64,000 nucleotides of DNA from Microscilla marina ATCC 23134 (GCF_000169175.1 NZ_AAWS01000002.1:186001-250000); one strand, 5' to 3'; counted from the first letter of the stretch, positions 34,379 to 43,772 are shown. Made by a program: numbers and translations. The notes: a model not told the origin generated them from the sequence alone.

Positions 34379-36061
34379 TTATTTTTTAATTAACTTTATT
34401 ACCTGCCTACCCGCAGAACCTTGCACCACGCATAAATATATGCCATTTGGCAGGTGAGCCATTTCCAGCCTTATTCTATGAATTCCTTGGGGCAATGTGC
34501 CCAATTGACGAGATTTGATGGTTTTGCCCGAAAGGTTAGTAATTTGTATTGTCAAACGAGTAGCACCAGTCAGGCTTACTTTTAAAAATAAGTGCTCTTT
34601 TATTGGGTTGGGGTAGGCATTGAGCGAGCCAAGTATAGAAGCGGACTGGTGGAGCCCATAGTAAGCGCTCAATTGTTGAATGCTTCCATACAAATTTAGT
34701 CTTCCTCCCGATACAGTAAAAGCCTGCAAACCAGCCACTGGATCAACTCCTGCCAAAATACATTGTTTAAGGCGTAAGGCAGTTTGTGCCGGGGCTGCTT
34801 TTACCGAGTCCATCAGGCGATTGGCAGGCATGGCATACAACAAAGCAATGGCGCCTGATACATAAGGCGCAGCTGCCGAAGTGCCACCAAAGACCCCGTA
34901 TGTACCTGTGTTTAAGGTGGTAAAACTATTAAAGCCAGGAGCCGCCAGGTCAATCGATTGTTTTCCATAACCAGCTCCTGTTATTTTTTCGTCAAAATTA
35001 TTGGTATTGGTTACTGTCACCAAATAGTTACTGGTGCAAGTGGTGGGCATGTCGCCTTCTGTATCTACATTGGTGTTATTATTGGTGGTAGCCGCTACAC
35101 TAAGCACCCCCACCTTGCCCAGTTCGTCATAAATGGCGCACCACAAAGGAGCATCTGCCGCTTTTAATGAGTCAACCCCCCAGGAAGCATGCGCTACCAC
35201 CACAAAAGCCCCTTGCTTGCCCCCACTTTCGTTGTATTTTTTGCGCATAGTCAATATATAGTCATACGCCGCAATAATGGACGCCTCATCTTGCCCTTTT
35301 ACCAACGACATGAGTTTTATTCGCCAGTTTACACCGCTTATTCCTATGCCATTGTTGCCTTCTGCCCCAATGATACCTGCTACTGGAGTACCGTGCCAAT
35401 GACCAATGCCATCATTATTGACATTATTGGTGTTGGTTTTAAAGTTCCAGCCGAGCACATCATCTATCCAGCCATTTTGGTCGTCATCTATTCCATTATC
35501 AGGAATTTCGTGCGTATTTCGCCAAATGTTATGGGTCAAATCTGGGTGACTGTCCAGTACGCCCTCGTCAATTACGGCTACTACAATGGTATCTTGGTGG
35601 GTGGTATAGCCTCCCGTATTTATTTGCCAGGCTTCTTCAGCATCAATGTCAATGTCCAATGTGTTTTGATTTATATTGTCATTGACCAGTTGCCACTGTT
35701 GGGTATACAATGGATCACTGATGAGGCGACCCCTGGGTTTTGTTAAAAGATGGTTTGTTTGTATGTCTGTAACAGCAGGGAAAGCATGTAGAGCGGTCAA
35801 AAATTGAGGCAGGGTTGCCCGGTTTGTATAACGTACACACCATACAGACAGGGTAGGTGCAATGCATCGTACCATTTCAATGGATGGGGCAATCAACGGA
35901 TGAGTAGTTTTAATTTTTTCAATCAGCTGTTTAAAATCAACCTGAGATATTGTGCGAATCAAAAACTCTTGAGAAGTACTTTCAAGTGTTTGTGCGATCG
36001 ATTGTTTGGGTTGTACACACCATATAAACAGCCATAACCAGAAAAGAAATTTGTACATCAT
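34379..36061 (-). CDS. Secreted subtilisin-like serine protease (S8) with T9SS sorting domain
   Basis: An upstream in-frame Met at 36100 exists, but the Met at 36061 (or 36058) gives a proper signal peptide (MYKFLFWLWLFIWC...SIAQ), so I choose 36061. Counting from 36100, the catalytic triad is Asp178 (AVIDEGVLDSHPDL), His236 (HWHGTPVAGIIG) and Ser408 (GGTSAAAPYVSG); the oxyanion Asn region is VVAHASWGVDS. Residues about 490-573 are a C-terminal type A sorting domain (NAYPNPIKEHLFLKV, LPNGIYLCVVQG...VIKLIKK), so the enzyme leaves through the type IX secretion system and is probably cell-surface anchored. An N-terminal propeptide (about 40-130) is expected. It degrades external protein. It is transcribed alone. 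Confidence 0.94.
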   Translation of the reverse strand: MMYKFLFWLWLFIWCVQPKQSIAQTLESTSQEFLIRTISQVDFKQLIEKIKTTHPLIAPSIEMVRCIAPTLSVWCVRYTNRATLPQFLTALHAFPAVTDIQTNHLLTKPRGRLISDPLYTQQWQLVNDNINQNTLDIDIDAEEAWQINTGGYTTHQDTIVVAVIDEGVLDSHPDLTHNIWRNTHEIPDNGIDDDQNGWIDDVLGWNFKTNTNNVNNDGIGHWHGTPVAGIIGAEGNNGIGISGVNWRIKLMSLVKGQDEASIIAAYDYILTMRKKYNESGGKQGAFVVVAHASWGVDSLKAADAPLWCAIYDELGKVGVLSVAATTNNNTNVDTEGDMPTTCTSNYLVTVTNTNNFDEKITGAGYGKQSIDLAAPGFNSFTTLNTGTYGVFGGTSAAAPYVSGAIALLYAMPANRLMDSVKAAPAQTALRLKQCILAGVDPVAGLQAFTVSGGRLNLYGSIQQLSAYYGLHQSASILGSLNAYPNPIKEHLFLKVSLTGATRLTIQITNLSGKTIKSRQLGTLPQGIHRIRLEMAHLPNGIYLCVVQGSAGRQVIKLIKK

Positions 36062-36133
36062 TGACTTCTTTAGGGAGCAAACAAGAAATAGTATACGCAT
36101 TTTTAGATGCTATTTTCCGTGAATATCTCGTTA

Positions 36134-36152
36134 CCCCGGCAGTTCCGCCGGG
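36134..36152. repeat. Small CCCGGC/GCCGGG hairpin
   Basis: CCCGGC-agttcc-GCCGGG; one of several CCCG..CGGG mini-hairpins in gaps (14489, 39102, 39150). It lies with a second hairpin at 36160-36203 (GCAATAGCTATGGCTATTCC). Confidence 0.6.
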
Positions 36153-36159
36153 ACTAGGA

Positions 36160-36203
36160 GTTTTTTTCAGCAATAGCTATGGCTATTCCTTCAAAAAATG
36201 CCT
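36160..36203. repeat. Dispersed hairpin, AATAGC-GCTATT core
   Basis: TTTTTTTCAGC-AATAGCTATGGCTATT-CCTTCAAAAAA; same design as the hairpin at 18912-18955. Confidence 0.5.
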
Positions 36204-36272
36204 TATTTCACTCAAAATTTCAACCTAAATTCTGCGTACTTTATTTCTTAATCCCTCCCTTGGTGATTAAAA

Positions 36273-36319
36273 AAAAGAGGTTGTTTGAAAAAGCAAGCCT
36301 TCTCAAAACAACCTCTTTT
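36273..36319. terminator. Bidirectional terminator
   Basis: Fourteen-bp stem AAAAGAGGTTGTTT / AAACAACCTCTTTT with a 19-nt loop and T/A tails. It terminates the lipoprotein gene at 36359 (minus strand). Confidence 0.75.
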
Positions 36320-36358
36320 GATAAAATAATTTTACGCAGTTTTGACTAAGTAAAACTA

Positions 36359-37030
36359 CTACTCAAAATAAGCAGTATAAGCACTTTGTTTTTTAGTCTT
36401 TACGTGGAACCTAAACTGGTAGCAAGGGTTTCTGTCTACGCTGTATGATTGGTTGTTAGACAGTTTGTACCATGTAGAAACAATAGTAGACCAAGAACTA
36501 CCAGAGTTTGGTCTATATTTCAAACCAAAAAACACCCGTCTCCAGACGTTATGACGCTCAATAAAAGCACTTTTGTCAACATTGGCTTGGCTGTAGTGCC
36601 AGTAATACTTCCAAGAAGCTCTTGATTGATCGTCAGGGTGGTTAAAAGTAATGGCAATTTTAGAAAATTCTGGAGCTAAAGATCTTTGCATTACTTCAAA
36701 AGAAACGTGCTGAGCATTGGCAGCGTTATCTTCTGTTTCGCCGTTTTCTTCGGTACCAGTAGTTTGTGGGCGAGCAATAGTCTCTCCCTTTTTCAAAGCA
36801 GTGAAAACAAAGTTTGCTGCAGTATACTGCTCAATCAATGATTTGTCATCGGCAGATACACGCATTACAATTGAGTTTTGACCGCTTTTGTCAAAAACTG
36901 TAATGTTTTTAGAAAACTTTTGAGAATCGTTAGCAGCAGGAACGCTTACTTCTTTTTCCGAATTTTTACATGCGTTGAGCATTACAATAAGTGCCAAAGC
37001 AAATATTGCTGAAAAGTGAATTCTTTTCAT
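36359..37030 (-). CDS. Lipoprotein, unknown function
   Basis: 223 residues with signal and lipobox (IVMLNAC at residues 15-21). The mature part has a strand-rich region (ITVFDKSGQNSIVMRVSADD), an acidic linker (TGTEENGETEDNAANAQ, about 92-108) and a C-terminal half rich in aromatic and basic residues (WKYYWHYSQANVDKSAFIER, FFGLKYRPNSGSSWSTI, CYQFRFHVKTKKQSAY). No family recognised. The alternating basic-aromatic C-terminal strands look like a beta-sandwich. It is followed by a strong terminator, so it is monocistronic. Confidence 0.75.
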   Translation of the reverse strand: MKRIHFSAIFALALIVMLNACKNSEKEVSVPAANDSQKFSKNITVFDKSGQNSIVMRVSADDKSLIEQYTAANFVFTALKKGETIARPQTTGTEENGETEDNAANAQHVSFEVMQRSLAPEFSKIAITFNHPDDQSRASWKYYWHYSQANVDKSAFIERHNVWRRVFFGLKYRPNSGSSWSTIVSTWYKLSNNQSYSVDRNPCYQFRFHVKTKKQSAYTAYFE

Positions 37031-37347
37031 AATGGATGTTAGTTTAGGTTGTAAAAGTATAGGTACTCAATAAAAAGTACCAGAGTTAGTTAAGATTATG
37101 CAATAAAGGAAGGTGTTTTTTTTGTGGGTAGCAAGCGTTTTATCATATATTTAATGTTAATTTTTTGTTAAACAACTATTTTTTTGAAACATTTGAATTA
37201 AACAAAAATGTGAAATATGATGTAATAAAAAACTTATAATTGCAAATAAGTAATATTGTCAAAATAAAATTTGGAAGTTACTCTAACAATATCACTAAAC
37301 TACGGTCACATAATCATTACTTGTGCTATAACCTTGGCTTCTTATGC

Positions 37348-38712
37348 TTAAATCGCCATAGAAAAAATGCGGGTTTCAGGTTTGTTTCTCCACAGGCGAG
37401 CATCAAACGCCATACAGATGTTGCGGATAAAAGGCCTGCCTTCAGCTTTTATTTTTATCCCTTCATTGCTTACACTAATCAACCCGTCTTTTTCAAACTC
37501 CTCAAGGTGGGGCATCAACCCGTCAAAACCTCCCAGCTTTGCTTCTTCGTTTGTCCATGAGGTTTCCAGCTGACACATGAGGTTTAGTATGTGCTGTCTA
37601 ATGATGAGGTCTTCAGTATTGAGGTGGTGCCCTCTGAACACGGGCAATTCACCAGAATTGACAAGGTGCTGATACTCTTCTACTTTTTTTACATTTTGGG
37701 CAAAAGCATACCAGGAGTCGCTAATGGACGAAACCCCGAGCCCAATCATTAATTGGGTTTTAGAGGAGGTATAACCCATAAAATTGCGATGAAGTCGTTT
37801 TTCTTCCAATGCCTGGTACAAATCATCATTAGACAAAGAGAAGTGGTCTAAGCCAATTTCCCGGTACCCTCCACTTTCAAGCAGTTGGCGCCCTTCTTCG
37901 TATAATTGACGCTTGGCGGCAGACTTGGGCAAGTCGGTTTCTGAGTAGCCCCTTTGTCCGCTACCTTTGACCCAGGGTACGTGGGCATAGCTATAAAAAG
38001 CAATTCTATCGGGTGCCAGTGCTTCTGTTTTGCGAATGGTATCTAACACACTTTCCAGGGTTTGTAGAGGCAAGCCATACACCAAATCGTGATTGATGGA
38101 AGTGTACCCTACTGCTTTGCTTTGTTCGTGGGTCAGTTGCACCTGCTCGTAGGGTTGTATTCGTCGAATGGCTTTTTGTACGTTCAAGTCATAGTCTTGA
38201 ATGCCATAGCTAACCCTTCTGAACCCCAGGTTATACAATACCTGCAAGTGCTCTTTGGTAGTATTGTTGGGGTTGCCCTCAAAGCTAAATAAAGGTGTGT
38301 CATCCAGTTCAGTATCGGCTAAGATGCCTTCTATCAGCCAACCTAGGTTTTGGGCGCTAAAAAAAGTAGGGCTGCCACCACCCAAGTGCATTTCTTTGAT
38401 GCGGGGAGGAGTGTCAAATAAGTCTTTATACATTTGCCACTCTTTGAGTACCGTCTCTAGGTAAGGACGTTCTACCTGATGATTTTTAGTGATGCGTTTG
38501 TTACAACCACAAAATGTACAAAGGCTTTCGCAAAAGGGAAGATGTATATACAGGCTGATGCCTTCTTGAGGGTTACTTTCGCGAAATGAGCGGGCAACTG
38601 ATTGTTTCCATTGGTGGGCAGAAAATCGTTCGTTTTCCCAAAAAGGTACTGTAGGATAACTGGTGTAACGGGGTGCTGGAATGTTGTACTTATCTATCAA
38701 ATGTTTGTTCAT
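37348..38712 (-). CDS. hemN: Oxygen-independent coproporphyrinogen III dehydrogenase
   Basis: 454 residues, full length. A radical-SAM enzyme that oxidatively decarboxylates coproporphyrinogen III to protoporphyrinogen IX without oxygen, in heme synthesis. Cluster ligands are at Cys61, Cys65, Cys68 (FCESLCTFCGC; Cys70 is the extra conserved one). The N-terminal PAPRYTSYPTVPFW is the HemN-specific trip-wire, which distinguishes it from HemW. LHLGGGSPTFF near 110, FEGNPNNT and RVSYGIQDYDLNVQKAI follow. The C-terminal half (LRNFMGYTSSKTQLMIGLGV) is typical. The gene stands alone, with a 890-bp repeat-rich gap upstream; no other heme gene is in view. Confidence 0.96.
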   Translation of the reverse strand: MNKHLIDKYNIPAPRYTSYPTVPFWENERFSAHQWKQSVARSFRESNPQEGISLYIHLPFCESLCTFCGCNKRITKNHQVERPYLETVLKEWQMYKDLFDTPPRIKEMHLGGGSPTFFSAQNLGWLIEGILADTELDDTPLFSFEGNPNNTTKEHLQVLYNLGFRRVSYGIQDYDLNVQKAIRRIQPYEQVQLTHEQSKAVGYTSINHDLVYGLPLQTLESVLDTIRKTEALAPDRIAFYSYAHVPWVKGSGQRGYSETDLPKSAAKRQLYEEGRQLLESGGYREIGLDHFSLSNDDLYQALEEKRLHRNFMGYTSSKTQLMIGLGVSSISDSWYAFAQNVKKVEEYQHLVNSGELPVFRGHHLNTEDLIIRQHILNLMCQLETSWTNEEAKLGGFDGLMPHLEEFEKDGLISVSNEGIKIKAEGRPFIRNICMAFDARLWRNKPETRIFSMAI

Positions 38713-38847
38713 ACTTTATGCGTCTTTTATGCCTGTTTTCTGTTACAGACTGCATAATTACACACAAGTACATTACTTTGCTATGACTTTTGTCAGGTAT
38801 AGAATGTGGTAACCCAAAACCTACAAAAACTGAGTGTTAGCTAAGTA

Positions 38848-39100
38848 ACGTGTTCAAAATAAGTTTCTGTTTTTTAGGGCAAATACGTACAACTGACTGA
38901 GGCATTTAGCCTTTGGCAGAGCTCGGCAAAGCGAAGCTTTAGCCATCGGTTTTTGCGCTCAAGGCAACATCCGGGGGATGTTGAGCCAGACCGTGGGACG
39001 GTACTACGGGCAATAAAAATAACGAAAGGCAGTAAAGCGAACCGCAGAACGAAGTTCAAGCTCTGCGAAGCTAATTTATTCTAAATCGGACAGCTTCAAA
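38848..39100. repeat. Dispersed intergenic element, second copy of the 1698 family
   Basis: Shares TGTTCAAAATAAGT, CTGACTGAGGCA, TTTTTGCG, ACGGGCAATAAAAATAACGA and TTCTAAATCGGACAG with 1698-1835. It is longer because of inserts: the CATCCGGGGGATGTTGAGCC hairpin (also at 50010-50040) and an AGCTTTGCG..CTCTGCGAAGCT stretch. Confidence 0.7.
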
Positions 39101-39170
39101 GTCCCGATTTCTTATCGGGGTTATTGTTGAGGGCTACGCCCGAAATCCCGTTTACGGGGCGAACACGTTA
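39101..39170. repeat. Two CCCG..CGGG mini-hairpins
   Basis: CCCGAT-ttctt-ATCGGG near 39102 and CCCGT-tt-ACGGG near 39150, both in the gap between hemN and the barrel protein. Confidence 0.6.
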
Positions 39171-39224
39171 CTAATTAAACAATTCGTATTGTAATTGACT
39201 GATACTTTCCCTCACAAGGCTTGT

Positions 39225-39275
39225 GAAATGGCTCTATTGTGTTCTGCGATGCATTGCGAAACAATAGAGCAATAT
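39225..39275. repeat. Perfect hairpin GCTCTATTGT / ACAATAGAGC
   Basis: Ten-bp arms at 39231-39240 and 39261-39270, with inner GCGATGCATTGC. Relative of 26853-26885. Confidence 0.65.
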
Positions 39276-39463
39276 AACCATTTAAATAGAGGTGCTTAGA
39301 AGGGTTTGCGTGACTCCAGTAATGAACTTAGGGATAAGAAAGTAATTAATTACCCAACTTAAAAAAATGGCATACACACTTGTACTTTGAAACAGTATAC
39401 TCATTTGCGTCGTGTCTGACCAACAGCGCCTTTCTTTCCGCCGGCGTATGCACTCCTTCGCTA

Positions 39464-39484
39464 GGGCGACCACAAGGGTAGCCC
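39464..39484. repeat. GGGCGACC..GGTAGCCC hairpin
   Basis: GGGCGACC-acaag-GGTAGCCC followed by CCTACA: the kind of short structured repeat found scattered in many bacterial genomes. The rest of the 39276-39605 stretch shows no credible gene. Confidence 0.5.
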
Positions 39485-39605
39485 CTACAATAAACCTCTT
39501 GATTTATGCATAAATGTTTGTATATCAATAATTTTAAAAACTTCGCACAACCCTAATTCCGTATGCCAAAAATAGAAGTCAAGGAAGTTATTTTTTTCGC
39601 TTCCC

Positions 39606-40151
39606 TTAAAAGCTCTCGCCAATAGAAATTCCCGCCCAGGGGATAAAGCCAAAGCCCCGTTTGTTGTTGGTTTGTTCGTTGATGGCAATGTCCATAAGAA
39701 TAGGGGTAAAGCCCACGCGCAAAAACATACCATTGGCTTTTTGCAGGCGGTAACCAATGCGGGCAAAACCCAAGAGTATAAACTTAGGCGTATCTTGACC
39801 TATGCTTCTGTATACAACCATATTGCTTACTCCCAATCCGGTTTCTATAAAATGATTTTTTTTACCAAACAAAAGGTTACCTTCCAGTGGAATGATAGGG
39901 TAAAGGTAGTTTGCCTCAGAGTTGGTTGCCGGAAACAACCCCACGCCAATTCTAATGCTGGCAGCAAATTTACGGAAGTTAAAAGCCCGGTCATAGTTAA
40001 CCGAGCCGTATACAGCATTGCCCCCGCCTTCAAGAAAAAAACTGTTTACTTTTTTGATTTTTTTGGGAGAGTAACGATTATACTTTCGTTGTGCCTGAAT
40101 GCTACCTATGGTCATTACTGACAAGGCAAAGGCAAGGGCTAAGTTTTTCAT
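39606..40151 (-). CDS. Outer-membrane beta-barrel protein, small
   Basis: 181 residues. The signal peptide ends in IQAQ. The mature sequence alternates hydrophobic and polar residues in strands of 8-10 (GGNAVYGSVNYDRAF, AASIRIGVGLFP, NHFIETGLGVSNMVVY, ILLGFARIGYRL, GMFLRVGFTPILM), consistent with an 8-stranded barrel such as the OmpA/OMP_b-brl type. It ends in F. Its function, perhaps structural or in adhesion, is unknown. It lies 20 bp after the lipoprotein gene at 40172 and is probably in the same transcript, downstream of miaE. Confidence 0.8.
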   Translation of the reverse strand: MKNLALAFALSVMTIGSIQAQRKYNRYSPKKIKKVNSFFLEGGGNAVYGSVNYDRAFNFRKFAASIRIGVGLFPATNSEANYLYPIIPLEGNLLFGKKNHFIETGLGVSNMVVYRSIGQDTPKFILLGFARIGYRLQKANGMFLRVGFTPILMDIAINEQTNNKRGFGFIPWAGISIGESF

Positions 40152-40171
40152 GTTGTTTATACTATTTTAAC

Positions 40172-41056
40172 TTATTCTACGGTCACCGTTTTGAAACGTT
40201 CACAAGCACCATTGCCAAAATCTACAGTAGCTACTTTGCTTACGCTGGCGCTTTCAAAACTAATATTGATAATGCCCTTGGTGGGGTAGTATACCTGGTT
40301 GTTCCAGCAAAACATGTCAAATATCAAAGGGTCTTTGCCTATTTCCGGGTCAACTATCGTGTATTTGTTGGTGTTACTTGCCTGCTCAACAATGGTCAAG
40401 TGGGTAGTATCCGACCAGTACATGTCATCGCCAATACTGCGGCTTTGCAATCCTTTTATGAGTCCCCTTTCCTGATAGCCACTGCCAAGCATACCATTGG
40501 CGTTTAGCTGAAAATTAGTATAGGTTAGTTGTTGTTTGACAGTATCTTCTAGAGTAAAATCACTTGACTTAGACGTGTTTTTGACCGCTATAGTGCCCGA
40601 CAATGCCTGGCTGTTTAGTTGGAAATTATCAAAGGTGACCGACATTTGGTGCCCCGACGAATAATAGGTAGTAGTGCCTGTCTGTTGCACTATTATTTTG
40701 CCACCTCGGGTCTTGTTGGTAATGGCATCCGGGCAATTAGCTTCGCCATAATCAATGCTTATTTGTACCAGGTCATTGCTGGTTTTTACAATGCTTATTT
40801 GCGCCTCACAATCGTCAAAGGTGAGGTTTTGTGCCGTAGTAGAGGCAGCCTGTATCTCTTTTTGTGTTCTGAGTAGTACATCGCCCACTATGTTGAGTGC
40901 ATCATAAGCACTGCTTTGCAAAGCCACGTATTCGTTAATAAAACCTTCGGCTTCTACCAAACTTGGGTTAATGGTTTCCGGGGCTTCTTTTTCGCAGCTA
41001 TAGAGCGTGAGGCTTGCCAGCACAAACAGGTAAAATATATAATTGAATATTTTCAT
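40172..41056 (-). CDS. Lipoprotein, unknown function
   Basis: The frame is open from 41095, but that start would precede the stop of the upstream gene; the Met at 41056 begins a clean signal with lipobox (LTLYSCE), so I choose it (294 residues). The mature part is a repetitive beta structure (GGKIIVQQTGTTTYYSSGHQ, VTFDNFQLNSQALSGTIAVK, LTYTNFQLNANGMLGSGYQE), where two FQLN repeats are visible. The N-terminal helix (VEAEGFINEYVALQSSAYDAL) precedes a cysteine pair (FDDCEAQ, GEANCPD). No family recognised. It sits between miaE and a small barrel protein, with short spacings, so all three may be co-transcribed. Confidence 0.78.
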   Translation of the reverse strand: MKIFNYIFYLFVLASLTLYSCEKEAPETINPSLVEAEGFINEYVALQSSAYDALNIVGDVLLRTQKEIQAASTTAQNLTFDDCEAQISIVKTSNDLVQISIDYGEANCPDAITNKTRGGKIIVQQTGTTTYYSSGHQMSVTFDNFQLNSQALSGTIAVKNTSKSSDFTLEDTVKQQLTYTNFQLNANGMLGSGYQERGLIKGLQSRSIGDDMYWSDTTHLTIVEQASNTNKYTIVDPEIGKDPLIFDMFCWNNQVYYPTKGIINISFESASVSKVATVDFGNGACERFKTVTVE

Positions 41057-41066
41057 TGTTATAGGA

Positions 41067-41648
41067 TTAATGCATGCGGTCGCTACGCATCTCAAGGTTC
41101 AATATAATGTCGGCTTCTATCTCAAAAAACTCATCCAAACGTTTTTTTACTACTTCTTCGGGTAGGTATTCTTTGGCAAGGTTCACAAAATTTACGTAGT
41201 GATTTGCCTCAGAGATCATCAACTCATAGTAAAATTTTTTGAGGTCTTCATCGGCAATTTCTTCTGAGAGCAAACGAAAACGTTCACAACTACGGGCTTC
41301 TATAAGCGCACACACGAGTAGTTTGTCTAAAAACTGATCGTTGGGGTGCCCACCTTTGCGAATATGTTTAAGCAAATTAATCACGTACTCATCTTTGCGT
41401 TGGCGCCCCAGTTTAAACCCTCGTTTGTTGAGCTCGGCAAGCACCCGCTCAAAGTGCCCCCACTCTTCGGCTACTACTTCTGTCATCATTGCTACCAGCT
41501 TCTCTTTTTCGGGGTATTGTACAATGAGCGAAATACACGATGAGGCTGCTTTTTGTTCACAATAAGCGTGGTCTACTAATATGTCTTCGATGTTTTTTTC
41601 GGCAATATTGACCCAGCGAGGGTCAGTGGGTAATTTTAATCCTAACAT
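41067..41648 (-). CDS. miaE: tRNA hydroxylase, MiaE-type
   Basis: 193 residues. A ferritin-like di-iron four-helix bundle: EEWGHFERVL near 82 and EARSCERF near 117 with later EANHYVNF near 150 supply E-x-x-H style iron ligands, and DHAYCEQKAASS near 26 contributes the first Glu. MiaE hydroxylates the isopentenyl group of ms2i6A37 in certain tRNAs with O2. It needs MiaA and MiaB; neither is in this window. Length and motifs are those of the stand-alone family. The gene appears to lead a short transcript with the lipoprotein and barrel protein. Confidence 0.92.
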   Translation of the reverse strand: MLGLKLPTDPRWVNIAEKNIEDILVDHAYCEQKAASSCISLIVQYPEKEKLVAMMTEVVAEEWGHFERVLAELNKRGFKLGRQRKDEYVINLLKHIRKGGHPNDQFLDKLLVCALIEARSCERFRLLSEEIADEDLKKFYYELMISEANHYVNFVNLAKEYLPEEVVKKRLDEFFEIEADIILNLEMRSDRMH

Positions 41649-41759
41649 AATCTATTGTGTTAATACTGATAAGTCATCACAAGCCCTTAAATTTGCCTGT
41701 TTTTTAGTGATATACAGCAAAGAAGTTGAAACTAAAAATGAACAGGTTGTTCTGAACAT

Positions 41760-43772
41760 TTAATTAAAAAACATCCAGTTAAAGCCCACATTAAAAGCAG
41801 AGCGCATACCCACAAAAGTAGGGGTAGTAATATACCCTTGGTTGCTGTTGAATATATGGTTGAGGTGCGACATCTTAAGAAAAACCCTCACCCGTCCAAT
41901 TTGTACATTAAAAAAGAAATCTACCAAAGCATAAGCCGGAGAGAGGACGTTGTCTTGCAAATAAAACTGCTTGGATACGGGCATATAGGCATCTGCTTTG
42001 TATGCTGACTTGTAGTGAACCTCAAAGCCTATTTGCGTATGCATCAATTTGGTAAGCAGGCAGTCTTCGCAATAAATACGCGAATTGACCAGTATTTCAG
42101 GCACCCTAAGGTACTCAGTACTGCCCAAAGATTTAGACAACACCGCCTTGGTGCGCATATTTAAACTCCGCCAACGTACGTGAAAATCAACCCCACCACT
42201 TGCTATCTGCACCAACTCAGGAGCTTGGGTAGGCAATGCCTGTTCATTAAAATAAATGTAATCGTTGATAAGGGTATAACTACCAAAAGGCCTGGCGGTA
42301 AACCAAGAGGTGTGAATGTCATAACTAATAGACGCCTCGTTTGCCAGCATATTGTTGAGGTTGGTACGGTCCCATATAAAGTGATTGCTGGCAAAGCGTT
42401 GCTGAGCCAAAGTAGGTGTAGTAAACGAACTTTGCAGTTTTGCTATCAAGCCTCTTGACTCAAAGGCCACCGAAATTCGGTAATCGCTGCGCGCCGTAAG
42501 AGCATACTCGGCACTGGCATACAAGCGACTAAATTGGTTGAAGTTGATGCCGAAAGCCCCCCCTAAAAAGAGTTCGGTGTTGTTGGTGTTGATACGGGTA
42601 GGAATAGAGTCTAAAGTAAACTGAGGAATTGTCACCCCATTGATAATTAAATCGTCAGTAGCCCTAACTGTCACTCCTTCCACCTGTCCTTCCCTCGAGT
42701 GGGTAAGTTTGTATTGGCGTGCCCTGGCGTAGCCTTGGTAATAAATAGGGCCAATACTGCCTTTTACTCCTGCCATATTGTCAAACAAACGATACTTAAA
42801 ACCTTCGCTGGTGCCGTTGCTGTTGTACACATACATATCGGGGTCGGTAGCAAAAGGTCGGTAAAAATCCTGGTTGGTACTGGTAGTGATGCCCGTATCT
42901 TCGTAGTCGTCGCGTTGTCGGCTTAGGTTGAGTATATGAAAAAGCTGCAATTGTTTGAACAACGCATACTCATGGTACAAATGGTGGGTATTTTGGGTTT
43001 GCCAACTACGTGCTGTCAGCCCCAGTTGAGAGGCTTCCAGTTCATACCCAAACAAACTATCTACCCTTACTTCTCCATTGGCCAGGGTGTCAGACTCACC
43101 CAATACAATACCGCCTTGTTCCTGCACCATCTGGTTGAGGTGAGCAAAATTGTAGAGTAGTCTATAGCGCTTGTTTTTGCTTTGGTAGGCAGCGTGTATT
43201 GCCAGGCTATGGTGGTCAGCAGCAAGATCGCGGGTGGTTTCGCCTCCAAACTGTTTGTGGGTGTTTTCGCGTCGGTAAAGCAACCCAATGTTAAATCGTT
43301 CATTGATATTACGCGTATAGCGAAAATGAATTTTTTGGTTTCCTCTGGTGTTTTGCCCATATAATGCCTGGGTAAACGGCGAGCGGGTATTAAAATACTT
43401 TACCTTGTCAGGGTGAAGCACATAAGGTTGGTAGGCGTCCATTCCCAGCTGGGTGCCTATTTGTTCGGGCATTTGAAAATAAATCGGACGGATAGCCGTA
43501 CCTATCAGCCCCAGGTCCTGGTACATATTGTCAAGGCGTTGTACCATGTCATACTGATGTGTAGCGTTGAGGCTGGTGTCTACCATACGTAAGGTATCCC
43601 GGTTTTGTAATAAGTCTTTTTCCAGAAAAAAGCGGGTAGTTTTAGGACCGTATACATTTTTGGTTGTATCATCCAAAATGGTAGACTGGCTCCAGCTGCT
43701 GCATTGAACCCCCACTATAAGCCCCAAAACGAGCCATAACCTACTTATTCTCATATCTCCCAAATACTCCAT
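41760..43772 (-). CDS. Putative outer-membrane porin, Porin_10 type
   Basis: 670 residues. The signal peptide is best from the Met at 43754 (MRISRLWLVLGLIVGVQCSS...WSQ), six codons after the nominal start. The mature region begins with a typical plug-like segment (VYGPKTTRFFLEKDLLQNRD...LDNMYQDLGLIGTAIRPIYF), and continues with many antiparallel strands (IHFRYTRNINERFNIGLLYR, RYRLLYNFAHLNQM, RVRVFLKMSHLNHIF), ending in aromatic residues (FNWMFFN). This matches the Bacteroidota putative porin family of about 600-680 residues with unknown substrate. It is a single transcription unit, with a dispersed repeat upstream (43831-44076). Confidence 0.85.
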   Translation of the reverse strand: MEYLGDMRISRLWLVLGLIVGVQCSSWSQSTILDDTTKNVYGPKTTRFFLEKDLLQNRDTLRMVDTSLNATHQYDMVQRLDNMYQDLGLIGTAIRPIYFQMPEQIGTQLGMDAYQPYVLHPDKVKYFNTRSPFTQALYGQNTRGNQKIHFRYTRNINERFNIGLLYRRENTHKQFGGETTRDLAADHHSLAIHAAYQSKNKRYRLLYNFAHLNQMVQEQGGIVLGESDTLANGEVRVDSLFGYELEASQLGLTARSWQTQNTHHLYHEYALFKQLQLFHILNLSRQRDDYEDTGITTSTNQDFYRPFATDPDMYVYNSNGTSEGFKYRLFDNMAGVKGSIGPIYYQGYARARQYKLTHSREGQVEGVTVRATDDLIINGVTIPQFTLDSIPTRINTNNTELFLGGAFGINFNQFSRLYASAEYALTARSDYRISVAFESRGLIAKLQSSFTTPTLAQQRFASNHFIWDRTNLNNMLANEASISYDIHTSWFTARPFGSYTLINDYIYFNEQALPTQAPELVQIASGGVDFHVRWRSLNMRTKAVLSKSLGSTEYLRVPEILVNSRIYCEDCLLTKLMHTQIGFEVHYKSAYKADAYMPVSKQFYLQDNVLSPAYALVDFFFNVQIGRVRVFLKMSHLNHIFNSNQGYITTPTFVGMRSAFNVGFNWMFFN

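Noticed and set aside
35189-35746. 185-codon antisense frame over the subtilase
   Set aside because: Shadow of a gene with an intact catalytic triad.
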